Source: Carideicomes alvinocaridis
GTDB taxonomy: Bacteria; Pseudomonadota; Alphaproteobacteria; Rhodobacterales; Rhodobacteraceae
NCBI GenBank assembly: GCA_005473895.2
Contig: SRJI02000038.1
Location: 1-46,598 of the forward strand
Length of the DNA stretch: 46,598 bases
Direction of reading: 5' to 3'
The notes beneath the pieces were generated by a model. That model searched no databases and had not been told where the DNA came from. It was given only the letters and a program-made list of their open reading frames with translations. Below are positions 16,988-24,635 of the stretch, piece after piece; position 1 is the stretch's first letter; each line of letters starts with the position of its first letter. The position numbers and the translations under genes are program-made.

Positions 16988-17000
16988 TTTCGAAATTTCA
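16988..17000. promoter_or_regulatory. TTTCGAAATTTCA element, candidate operator (copy 4)
   Basis: Contains the palindrome GAAATTTC and the shared TCGAAATTT core. It lies about 85 bases upstream of the RidA start and so could control the rightward RidA-dioxygenase-amidohydrolase genes. Confidence 0.5.
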
Positions 17001-17085
17001 CTCCTAGCGTTTCCCCATTCATGCGCACCCGGCAGAGCGACGCGGGCGCGCTCAATCTCGCATGACACAGACCGGAGCTTGCCCC

Positions 17086-17490
17086 GTGCCCAAGGAAATC
17101 GTTCAATCCGCCAAGGCGCCCGTCACCGGATTCACCGACCAGTCGACGCCCTCGCCGCTTGCCCAGGCGATCAAGGCGGGGCCGTTCCTCTATGTCTCGG
17201 GCCAGGGGCCGCTCGATCCGGAGACCAAGACCGTGGTGTCCGAGGATATCCAGGAACAGACGCGCCAGACGCTCGACAACCTGGTGCGCGTGCTCGAGGC
17301 CGGCGGCGCCGACCTGACCTGCGTGATCAACATGCGGGTCTGCCTGCGCGACACCGCCGATTTCCCCGCCTTCAACGAGGCGTTCCGCGACTACATGGCC
17401 GGGGAAAAGGTGACCCGGACCTGCATCGGCGGCACGCCCCACCGCAAGGGCGTGAATGTCGAGATCGACTGCGTCGCCTATCTCGACTGA
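17086..17490 (+). CDS. RidA family protein, candidate 2-aminomuconate-type deaminase
   Basis: A 134-residue RidA-fold protein with GPFLYVSGQGPLDPETKT near residue 33 and the C-terminal VTRTCIGGTPHRKGVNVEID carrying the substrate-binding arginine. I chose the GTG at 17086 (MPKEIVQSAKAPVTGF) because the protein then begins like other RidA members and GGAG lies eight bases upstream. An ATG at 17062 would add eight residues. It is followed by a dioxygenase gene after 61 bases that include a short tandem duplication. 2-Aminomuconate deaminase belongs to this family, and the neighbours (3-hydroxyanthranilate dioxygenase-like, ACMSD-like) make that role likely but unproven. Confidence 0.88.
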   Translation: MPKEIVQSAKAPVTGFTDQSTPSPLAQAIKAGPFLYVSGQGPLDPETKTVVSEDIQEQTRQTLDNLVRVLEAGGADLTCVINMRVCLRDTADFPAFNEAFRDYMAGEKVTRTCIGGTPHRKGVNVEIDCVAYLD

Positions 17491-17529
17491 GCGCCCGCGA
17501 CCAACTCGACTGAGCGCCCCCGCGACCAA
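17482..17529 (+). repeat. Imperfect tandem duplication spanning the RidA stop codon
   Basis: CTCGACTGAGCGCCCGCGAC-CAA (17482-17504) is repeated at 17505-17529 with two extra C bases. The first copy contains the RidA TGA and the second an intact but untranslated copy of the same codons. It probably arose by replication slippage and has no evident function. Confidence 0.8.
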
Positions 17530-17551
17530 GCTGCCTGACAGGAGACCAGAC

Positions 17552-18085
17552 ATGTACACCCGTTCACTCTCGGAAGCGCCCGTCGTCGGGCTGGAAGACA
17601 AGGTCAGGGAACTGTCGGAAAGCGGCAAGCGCGTCAGCGTGCTCTGGCAGGAGCCGGACGCCCTGTCTTTCGTGGCCCGCGGGCGCGAGTACCGCAGCGA
17701 GTTCCACATCAATCCCAGCGACGAGATCATGTACATGATCCGCGGCGAGATGAAGCTGCATATCCGCACCCCCGAGGGCAAGGAAGAGATCGTGACCATC
17801 CCCGAGGGCGGGCTGAACTTCACCCCCAGCGGCATGCCGCATTCGCCGCGCTTCCCGCCCGACGCCTTCGCCCTGATCTCGGAACGGCAGCGCCGCCCGG
17901 GTGAAGAAGACCGGTTCCAGTGGTATTGCCCCAGCTGCGACGCCCTGCTGCACCAAGAGACCTTCACGGTGGACGATTACCAGAAGGATCCGGTCTCCAA
18001 GGCCTATGCCAATTTCTTCGGCAGCGAAGAGGCGCGGACCTGCGGAAAATGCGGCGAGGTCATGCCCGCGCCCGAGTCCATGTAA
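17552..18085 (+). CDS. 3-hydroxyanthranilate 3,4-dioxygenase-like cupin
   Basis: A 177-residue single-cupin dioxygenase. The Fe(II) ligands of the family are all present: His52 and Glu58 in FHINPSDEIMYMIRGEM, and His97 in GMPHSP. Substrate-contact residues Arg100 and Glu111 (SERQR) keep their usual 11-residue spacing. The C-terminal rubredoxin-like metal site has both CxxC pairs, Cys126/Cys129 (WYCPSCDA) and Cys164/Cys167 (CGKCGE), as in bacterial enzymes. The reaction in the family is extradiol opening of 3-hydroxyanthranilate to 2-amino-3-carboxymuconate semialdehyde. Ribosome site CAGGAGACCAGAC. It lies between RidA and a YtcJ-like amidohydrolase. The one-residue shift before Arg100 might indicate a related rather than identical substrate. 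Confidence 0.88.
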   Translation: MYTRSLSEAPVVGLEDKVRELSESGKRVSVLWQEPDALSFVARGREYRSEFHINPSDEIMYMIRGEMKLHIRTPEGKEEIVTIPEGGLNFTPSGMPHSPRFPPDAFALISERQRRPGEEDRFQWYCPSCDALLHQETFTVDDYQKDPVSKAYANFFGSEEARTCGKCGEVMPAPESM

Positions 18086-18104
18086 CGAAGGCCGGTTCGC
18101 AGCC

Positions 18105-19739
18105 ATGGCGCCTCCTCCCGTTTATGCCCAGACGATCCTCCGGAACGGCCGCTTCCTGACCATGGATCCCGAGTTCTCGACCTGCGAGGCCGTGGCCATC
18201 CGCGACGGCCGGTTCCTGGCCGTCGGCCCGGAGGCCGAGGTGATGGAATGGGCGGGCCCCGACACGACGGTCGAGGACCTGGCGGGGCGCTGCGTGCTGC
18301 CCGGGCTGATCGACACCCATATCCACGTGGACCTGGCCGGGCTCGACCTGTGGTCGGCGAATTTCGACGGCGTCACCGACGTGGCCGGCGCGCTGGAGCG
18401 GGTGGCCGAGGCCGCGCGCCAGGTCGCGCCGGGCACCTGGATCCGGGGCGCCACCTGGCACCCGGTCTCGCAGCTGGCCGAGGGCCGCTACCTGACGCGG
18501 GACGAGCTGGACAAGGTGGCGCCGGATCACCCGGTCTGCCTGCCGGTCAGCCATTTCACCATGGTCAACAGCCGCGCGCTCGAGGCCGCCGGCATCGACG
18601 AGTCCACGCCCGACCCCGAGGGCGGGATCATCCACCGCGACCCCGGCACCGGCCGGCCCACCGGCCTGCTGGAGGAAAGCGCCGAAGAGATCGTCTTTGC
18701 CTGCCTTCCGGAATGGACCGATGCCGACCGCGAGGCGCAGCTGCGCGACGCCATGGCGCTCTGCAACAGCCACGGGCTGACCTCGGTGGTCAGCGCGGCG
18801 GTCGGGCCGGATTACCTGCGCGCCCACCAGGGCCTGCTGAACCGGGGCGACGCGACGCTGCGGGTAAGCTGCATGTTCGCGCCCACCGGCAACCTCAACC
18901 CCGGCATGTCGCTGGAGGAATGGGAGGCGTTCTTTTCCCGTATTGGCGCGATGTCGGAATTCGGCAACGAATGGCTGAGCTACGCCGCCGTGAAGCTGCA
19001 GATCGACGGCGGCATGACCCTGGGCACCGCGCTGATGCGCGACGGCTACCCGCACGATCCGGACTATCACGGAACCGTGGTGATCGAGCCCGAGCGGTTT
19101 CATGCCCTCGTCCGCATCGCCAACCGCTATGGCTGGCGCGTCGGCGTCCACGCGGTGGGCGACGCCGCGATCGACCTGGTGCTCGACGCCTACGAGGCGG
19201 CGGACGAGGACCGGCCCATCCCCGGGCGCCGCTTCATCGTGATCCATGGCAGCCTGATGCGCCCCGACCAGATGGACCGGGCCAGGCGGCTGGACGTCCG
19301 GGTCGACGCCCAGAGCACCTTTCTCTGGGGCAAGGCCAAGGCGGTGGCCGATTTCCTCGGCAAGGAGACGGCGGACCGCGCCTTTCCCATGCGGACCATG
19401 ATCGACCGGATGGGCCTCGACCTGCTGGGCCAGGGCACCGATTACCCGATCAACGCGCTCAGCCCCTTCGTCAACATGGCGGTGATGGTGACGCGGCGCG
19501 ACCGGAACGGCGTGGTCTACGGCTCGGAGGAGGCGATCACGCGGGAGGAGGCCCTGCGCCTCTATACCAGCGCCGCCGCGCGCTATGCCTTCCGCGAGGC
19601 CGAGGTCGGGACGATCGAGCCGGGCAAGCGGGCCGACCTAGCGGTGCTGTCGGACGATATCCTCACCGTGCCGGATGAGGACATTGCCGGGGTCACCGTG
19701 TTGCGCACCATCCTCGGCGGCGAGACCGTCCACGGCTAG
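18105..19739 (+). CDS. YtcJ-like metal-dependent amidohydrolase
   Basis: A 544-residue amidohydrolase-superfamily protein. The N-terminal beta-sandwich (TILRNGRFLTMD, AVAIRDGRFLAVG) leads into the metal motif LPGLIDTHIHVD. Later family features are AVKLQIDGGMTLGTA, VGVHAVGDAAID with metal histidine, and HGSLM, with GTIEPGKRADLAVL at the C-terminal sandwich. The family hydrolyses amides or cyclic amides on exocyclic positions. The ATG at 18105 lies 19 bases after the dioxygenase stop, in the same operon. It could release the aromatic amine from an N-acyl or formyl precursor before ring cleavage (inference). No signal peptide. Confidence 0.88.
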   Translation: MAPPPVYAQTILRNGRFLTMDPEFSTCEAVAIRDGRFLAVGPEAEVMEWAGPDTTVEDLAGRCVLPGLIDTHIHVDLAGLDLWSANFDGVTDVAGALERVAEAARQVAPGTWIRGATWHPVSQLAEGRYLTRDELDKVAPDHPVCLPVSHFTMVNSRALEAAGIDESTPDPEGGIIHRDPGTGRPTGLLEESAEEIVFACLPEWTDADREAQLRDAMALCNSHGLTSVVSAAVGPDYLRAHQGLLNRGDATLRVSCMFAPTGNLNPGMSLEEWEAFFSRIGAMSEFGNEWLSYAAVKLQIDGGMTLGTALMRDGYPHDPDYHGTVVIEPERFHALVRIANRYGWRVGVHAVGDAAIDLVLDAYEAADEDRPIPGRRFIVIHGSLMRPDQMDRARRLDVRVDAQSTFLWGKAKAVADFLGKETADRAFPMRTMIDRMGLDLLGQGTDYPINALSPFVNMAVMVTRRDRNGVVYGSEEAITREEALRLYTSAAARYAFREAEVGTIEPGKRADLAVLSDDILTVPDEDIAGVTVLRTILGGETVHG

Positions 19740-19940
19740 CGCGGTATCCCGCCGTCCTGCGCCATACCATCGGCGATGGCGGAGCGCGTCACGACCGCGC
19801 CAAACCAGGACATGCTCGCAGTGCCTTGTGACGCCACCGCGGGGGCCGGTCGGGCTCGCGTTGCCGTTCCCGCCCGGCTCTGGCCCGGTGGCGGGGGCCT
19901 GTGCCATAGTCGCGGCGAGGAAACAGCGCGACCCGGTCCC

Positions 19941-21986
19941 ATGGTTCACCTGACGCTCGACCAGGCCCTTGCCAGGGCAGAGACCTGCCTGCGCTCGGGC
20001 CGGCCCGAGGAGGCGCGGCAGGTGCTGAATGCCATCCTCCGGGCCCATCCGGGCGAAGCCCGCGCCCGCCGGACGCTCGCCCTGCTCGACCGGACCGCCC
20101 CGCGCCGCAGCGCCCCCGCGCAGGAGGTCGAGCGTGTTGCCGCGCTGTGCCAAAACGGCCGGTTCGAGGCGGCGGTGACCGAGGCGGAGCGGCTGCTGCA
20201 GCAAAACCCCTCGAGTTTCGCCCTGCTCTCCCTGCTGGGCGGCGCCTGTCTCAAGACCGGGCGGATTGCGCGGGCGGAGGACGCCTTTCGCCGCGCGCTT
20301 GCCATCACGCCGGACCATGCCGGGACGCGCTACAACCTGGGCCTGTTGCTGCAGCAGGCGGGCCGGCTGGACGAGGCGCTGGCGGCCTATCGCGAGGCGC
20401 TCGCGCGCGACCCCCGCCATGCCGATGCGCGAAACAACCTGGGCAACGTGCTGTCGGCACTCGACCGGCACGAGGAGGCGGCGGAGGCCTATCGCATGGC
20501 GCTGGCCGGGCGGCCGGACTGGCCCGATGCGCTGGCCAATCTCGGCCGGGCGCTGAGGGATCTGGACCAGCCGGCGGCGGCGATGGAGTGCTGGCGCCGC
20601 GCGCTCGACCTGGCGCCCGGCCACGCCGCCGCACGGCTGCAGAAGCTGCGCCTGCAATGGGAGAGCTGCGATTTCACCGCCTATGCGGAATTCGACGGGG
20701 TGCGCGACAGCCTCGGGATCACCGGGGCCGCCGTGCCCCCCTTTGCCCTGCTGGCGGCCGAGGACGATCCCGCCCGACAGCGGCAGCGCTCGGCCACCTG
20801 GGCGGGCCGGTTCGCGACGAAGGCCGCGCCTCCTCCGGCCAGGGCGGCGCCGCGGGAGGGCCGGCCGCGGATCGGCTATTTCTGCGGCAACTTCCACGAT
20901 CACGCCACGCTGAGGCTGACCGCCGGGCTGTTCCGGGCCCATGACCGCAGCCGCTTCGAGGTCTTTGCCTATGCCCTCGATCGCCACAAGACAGGCGCGC
21001 TCCGGGCAGAGCTGGAGCGCGACGTAGAGCATTTCCACGACGTGGAGCATCTGCCCGCGGCAAAGATCGCCGAGCTTGCGCGGAGCCACGCGCTCGACAT
21101 CGCGATCGACCTGGATGGCTACACCCGGGGATCGCGCCCCGAGATCTTCGCCGCCCGCCCCGCCGGGATCACCATCGGCTACCTCGGCTATCCCGGCACC
21201 TCCGCGGCGGATTTCGTCGATTACCTCGTCGCCGACCCGTTGGTCATCCCCGAGGCGGAGCGCACGCATTATTCCGAGAGCGTCATCTTCCTGCCCGGCA
21301 CCTACCAGCCCACCGACGACCGGCGCGAGGTGCCCGATCTCGGCGACAGCCGCGCCGATCATGGCCTGCCCGAGGACGGTTTCGTCTTCTGCTGCTTCAA
21401 CAACAGCTACAAGATCGGGCCGGCGGAGTTCGACATCTGGATGCGGCTGCTGCGCCGGGTGAAGGGCAGCGTGCTGTGGCTCCTGCAGGCGAATGCGCCA
21501 ATGGTGGAGAACCTGCGCCGCGAGGCCGGCGCGCGCGGGGTGGATCCGGGCCGGCTGGTCTTTGCGCCGAAGGCGCCGCAGGACGTGCACCTTGCGCGGC
21601 ACAGGCATGCGGACCTCTTCCTCGACACCTTCCGGTACAATGCCCATACGACGGCCAGCGATGCGCTCTGGGCCGGGCTGCCGCTCGTCACCATGGCGGG
21701 GCGGCAATTCGCGGCGCGCGTGGGGGCCAGCGTCTTGCGCGCCGCGGGCCTGCCCGAGCTGATCACCACCAGCGCGAAGGATTACGAGGCGCTGTGCCTC
21801 GATCTGGCGCGCCGGCCCGGCAGGCTGGCCGAGCTGCGCGCCCGCCTGGCGGAGCAGCGGGCGACTGCGCCCCTGTTCGACACCCGCGGCTACACCCGGA
21901 CCTTCGAGGCGGCGCTGGACGAGGTGCTGCATCTCCATCGCCGCGGGGAGCCGCCACGGGACATTCACCTGAGCGAAGGGGTCTGA
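19941..21986 (+). CDS. TPR-containing O-GlcNAc-transferase-like glycosyltransferase (GT41)
   Basis: A 681-residue protein. The N-terminal third (about residues 10-230) has TPR repeats, e.g. GTRYNLGLLLQQAGRLDEAL and DARNNLGNVLSALDRHEEAA. The C-terminal part (from about residue 290) is the bifurcated OGT/SPINDLY catalytic domain: IGYFCGNFHDHATL, HALDIAIDLDGYT, CFNNSYKIGPAEFDIWMRLL and the UDP-sugar-binding FRYNAHTTASDALWAGLPLV then GLPELITTS. Bacterial members glycosylate proteins such as autotransporters or flagellin, or act on unknown targets. The ATG at 19941 (MVHLTLDQALARAE) was chosen because the frame extended upstream reads as non-protein-like. No adhesin or flagellar gene is nearby. It stands alone between two catabolic clusters. 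Confidence 0.88.
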   Translation: MVHLTLDQALARAETCLRSGRPEEARQVLNAILRAHPGEARARRTLALLDRTAPRRSAPAQEVERVAALCQNGRFEAAVTEAERLLQQNPSSFALLSLLGGACLKTGRIARAEDAFRRALAITPDHAGTRYNLGLLLQQAGRLDEALAAYREALARDPRHADARNNLGNVLSALDRHEEAAEAYRMALAGRPDWPDALANLGRALRDLDQPAAAMECWRRALDLAPGHAAARLQKLRLQWESCDFTAYAEFDGVRDSLGITGAAVPPFALLAAEDDPARQRQRSATWAGRFATKAAPPPARAAPREGRPRIGYFCGNFHDHATLRLTAGLFRAHDRSRFEVFAYALDRHKTGALRAELERDVEHFHDVEHLPAAKIAELARSHALDIAIDLDGYTRGSRPEIFAARPAGITIGYLGYPGTSAADFVDYLVADPLVIPEAERTHYSESVIFLPGTYQPTDDRREVPDLGDSRADHGLPEDGFVFCCFNNSYKIGPAEFDIWMRLLRRVKGSVLWLLQANAPMVENLRREAGARGVDPGRLVFAPKAPQDVHLARHRHADLFLDTFRYNAHTTASDALWAGLPLVTMAGRQFAARVGASVLRAAGLPELITTSAKDYEALCLDLARRPGRLAELRARLAEQRATAPLFDTRGYTRTFEAALDEVLHLHRRGEPPRDIHLSEGV

Positions 21987-22236
21987 CCCCCTGCCCTACG
22001 GGCCTCCCGCGGGCCATCCGCCGTTCCGGCTACTCACCTTTCTCACTGAAACACTTCACTGTCAGGAGGAGCCGCATCGCGCAGGCTGACAAGCGGCTCG
22101 CCCGAAGTGACGGGTGCCGGGTGTTTCGCCGCCAATCATGACGGCTCCGATCACGAGATAGACGAGACGGCCGGACAAGAGATGCCAGCACTCCCCCGTG
22201 ACCCACCGGAAGGCCACCCCCTCTGGCCCTCAATCA

Positions 22237-22767
22237 TCACGTGACGACAGCCTGCAAGGCAGCGCCGTAGCCGATCCCCAGCGTCAGCCCGTAGAGGGCC
22301 TGCGCGGCGATCGTCGTCGCCGGGGTCGCGCGGCCGTAGTTCAGCCCGAAGGGCCCCGGCGGTTCGATCATGCCCAGCGAGCGCGGGCCGTCATATTGCG
22401 TCGCAAGGCGCGGATGAACGAAGGGCAGGCAGGGCAGGAAGACGGTCACCAGCACGGCCCCGTGCAGCCCGCCGAGAAGAAGCCCGATCCCCGCCATCGC
22501 CCACGGCCCCGCTCCGGCGAAGCTTCCCAGCAGCAGCGCGTAGAGCAGCGCGAACAGCCAGCCGCCCAGCAGATAGGCCAGGTAGCCATAGGCGATCGCG
22601 TGGCGCCGGCTGCCGGTGAGGAAGGCGCCGAAGAGGAAGGGCAGGCTCATCCTCGAGATACCCATCAGCCGCGCGCCCTCCAGCAGGGTGGCCATCAGCG
22701 CGCTGGCGATCAGCCCCCACACCGCCCAGGCCACCCAGTGATCCAATGCAAGCGTCCAGGCTGTCAT
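22237..22767 (-). CDS. Small polytopic membrane protein, function unknown
   Basis: A 176-residue protein with about five hydrophobic segments (starting MTAWTLALDHWVAWAVWGLI; later ALLYALLLGSFAGAG and GLLLGGLHGAVLVTVFLPCL). The N-terminus looks like an uncleaved signal anchor. I recognise no family. Its ATG overlaps the stop of the GH15 gene (ATGA), so it is the last gene of the region C leftward operon. It may anchor or support the GMC dehydrogenase complex, but nothing in the sequence shows this directly. Confidence 0.8.
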   Translation of the reverse strand: MTAWTLALDHWVAWAVWGLIASALMATLLEGARLMGISRMSLPFLFGAFLTGSRRHAIAYGYLAYLLGGWLFALLYALLLGSFAGAGPWAMAGIGLLLGGLHGAVLVTVFLPCLPFVHPRLATQYDGPRSLGMIEPPGPFGLNYGRATPATTIAAQALYGLTLGIGYGAALQAVVT

Positions 22768-24635
22768 GTCGGGCCCTCCTGCTTCTTCTCCCGCGCCTCC
22801 TTCAGGGCCAGGAGCGCGCCGACCAGCCCGGCATGGGAAAAGCCCTGCGGGAAGTTGCCGAGCTGCGCGCCGCTCTCCGGATCCAGCTCCTCCGACATCA
22901 GGCCGAGGTCGTTGGCGTGCTCCACCAGCCGTCCGATCCGGCGTTCCGCCTCGTCCGTGTCGCCGCGCCGGGCGAGGTAATCCGCGGCCCAGAACCCGCA
23001 GGCGGTGAATGTGCCCTCGGTCGAGGGCATCCCGTCCAGCCCGTCGGCATAGCGGCGCATCTGCGCGCCGTGGCCGAGCTCGCGGTCGATCGCCTCGAAG
23101 GTCGAGACCATGCGCGGATCGCGCGCGTCGATGAAGCCCAGCCGCGGCATCAGCAACAGGCTGGCATCGAGCCAGTCCGCACCGTAGGCCCCCGCGAAGG
23201 CGCCACGCCGCTCGTTCCACGCGCGATCGAAGACGCTTTGACGGATGGCGTCGCGTTCCCGCTCGTGCCGGTCGGGCGCGGCAGCGATAGCGCCGCACCG
23301 GCAGAGCTGGCTGTAGGCGTCGAGCGCCGCCCAGCACATGACCTTGGAATAGGTGTTGTGGCAACGCGGCCCCGGCATTTCCCACAGGCCGTCATCCGGC
23401 AGCGTCCATTCCCGCGCCGCGACGTCGGCATAGCCCGTCAGCCGCCTGGCCTCGCCGGCGGAAATCGTGCCGCCGTGTTGAACATGTGTCAGCGCCGCGC
23501 CCAGCATGGAGCCGTAGGCGTCGAGTTGCAGCTGTGATTGCGCACCGTTGCCGAGGTGGACCGGCCCGGAGGACCGGTAGCCCTCGAGGCTCTGGATCGG
23601 GCGCTGCGAGATGTCCGTCCGCCCGAAGACCGTGTAGAAGGTGTTCAGCCGCGGCGCGGTCAGCTGGGTGGCCGACAGCAACCACCGCAGGAAGGCCGCC
23701 CCCTCCCCCTTGCAGCCGACGGAGACGAAGGCGTGCAGGATGAAGGACGCGTCGCGCAGCCAGCAGAAGCGGTAATCCCAGTTCCGGCCGGCGCCGATCG
23801 CCTCGGGCAGCGACGTGGTTGCCGCGGCGAGCACCGCGCCGGACAGGCTGTAGGTGATCAGCCTCAGCGTCACGATGCTGCGGATCAGCGCTTCGCGGAA
23901 CGGCCCCTCGTAGTCGATCTGGCCGGCGAAATCCGCCCAGAAGGCGAGCGTCGCCTCCAGTTCCTCCTCGGCTTCGGCGCCGGTGGGCGGGATGACACCG
24001 GGGTCGCGGTCGCAGAAGGACAGGCAGAGCTGGCGCGTCTCGCCAGCCTGCAACCGCTCCTCGCCGGTCAGGGTGGCCCCGCCGGCCTGCACCAACCCGA
24101 TGTCCGATTGCAGCAGCATCCAGGACCGCCCGTCCGCGACGGTCCAGGCCCTGGCCCCCACCTGTCGCAGCGGCGGCAGGCGGCTGCCGTAGCCGGGTCG
24201 CGGCGCAAAGACGATGGCCGCGCGCGGCGATCCCTCCACCGCCTCCACGAAGCGCAGCACGCGGCGGGTGGGACCGATGCGGTCGGGCCCGTCCAGTGCC
24301 AGCGGCATCAGGTCGGTCACTTGCAGCACGCCATCCCCGGTCGTGATCCGGCTGCGCAGCACGGCGGAATGGCCCAGATAGCCGCGTTCGATCCCCGCGG
24401 GATCCGGTGCGCCCACGAAGAACCGGCCGCCGCGTTCGCTGTCGAGCAGGGCCGCGAACCACGACTCGTCGTCGAAATCCGGCAGGCACAGCCAGTCGAG
24501 CGACCCGTCCCGCGCCACGAGCGCGGCGGTCAGGGTGTCGCCGATCAGCGCGTAATCCCCGATCGGGACATAGCCGCCGGGCCGGACCGGGACGCGGGAA
24601 CCGACCGCATCCAGTGCCTTGGCGTCATCGCGCAA
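22764..24635 (-). CDS. Glycoside hydrolase family 15 (glucoamylase/trehalase type)
   Basis: A 623-residue protein. The N-terminal domain starts with GGYVPIGDYALIGDTLTAAL and SLDWLCLPDFDD, as in bacterial GH15 enzymes. The catalytic (alpha/alpha)6 barrel shows RNWDYRFCWLRDASF, then MPSTEGTFTACGFWAADYL with the candidate general acid Glu, and LGNFPQGFSHAGLV near the C-terminus. No signal peptide, so it is cytoplasmic. Family members hydrolyse terminal glucosyl bonds in maltodextrins or trehalose. The start immediately abuts the upstream GMC stop (24636). Coupling to a sugar-oxidase-like GMC suggests glucose released by it might be oxidised by the same operon (inference). Confidence 0.9.
   Translation of the reverse strand: MRDDAKALDAVGSRVPVRPGGYVPIGDYALIGDTLTAALVARDGSLDWLCLPDFDDESWFAALLDSERGGRFFVGAPDPAGIERGYLGHSAVLRSRITTGDGVLQVTDLMPLALDGPDRIGPTRRVLRFVEAVEGSPRAAIVFAPRPGYGSRLPPLRQVGARAWTVADGRSWMLLQSDIGLVQAGGATLTGEERLQAGETRQLCLSFCDRDPGVIPPTGAEAEEELEATLAFWADFAGQIDYEGPFREALIRSIVTLRLITYSLSGAVLAAATTSLPEAIGAGRNWDYRFCWLRDASFILHAFVSVGCKGEGAAFLRWLLSATQLTAPRLNTFYTVFGRTDISQRPIQSLEGYRSSGPVHLGNGAQSQLQLDAYGSMLGAALTHVQHGGTISAGEARRLTGYADVAAREWTLPDDGLWEMPGPRCHNTYSKVMCWAALDAYSQLCRCGAIAAAPDRHERERDAIRQSVFDRAWNERRGAFAGAYGADWLDASLLLMPRLGFIDARDPRMVSTFEAIDRELGHGAQMRRYADGLDGMPSTEGTFTACGFWAADYLARRGDTDEAERRIGRLVEHANDLGLMSEELDPESGAQLGNFPQGFSHAGLVGALLALKEAREKKQEGPT

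Larger units (their letters stand above)
16567..17085. promoter_or_regulatory. Divergent control region between ABC operon and RidA-HAAO operon
   Basis: About 519 bases with no credible gene; small frames here have no ribosome site. It is locally AT-richer (around 16650 and 16800-16840) and holds two TCGAAATTT elements, one near each outgoing promoter. The leftward ATPase gene and the rightward RidA gene start from its two ends. Confidence 0.6.

Noticed and set aside
17482-17529. Phage or element attachment site in the tandem repeat
   Set aside because: The copies are adjacent and contain coding bases with the stop codon; simple slippage explains them.
21978-21990. GGGGT-CTG-ACCCC hairpin at the end of the OGT-like gene as terminator
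   Set aside because: It spans the stop codon, has only five base pairs and no T-run follows.
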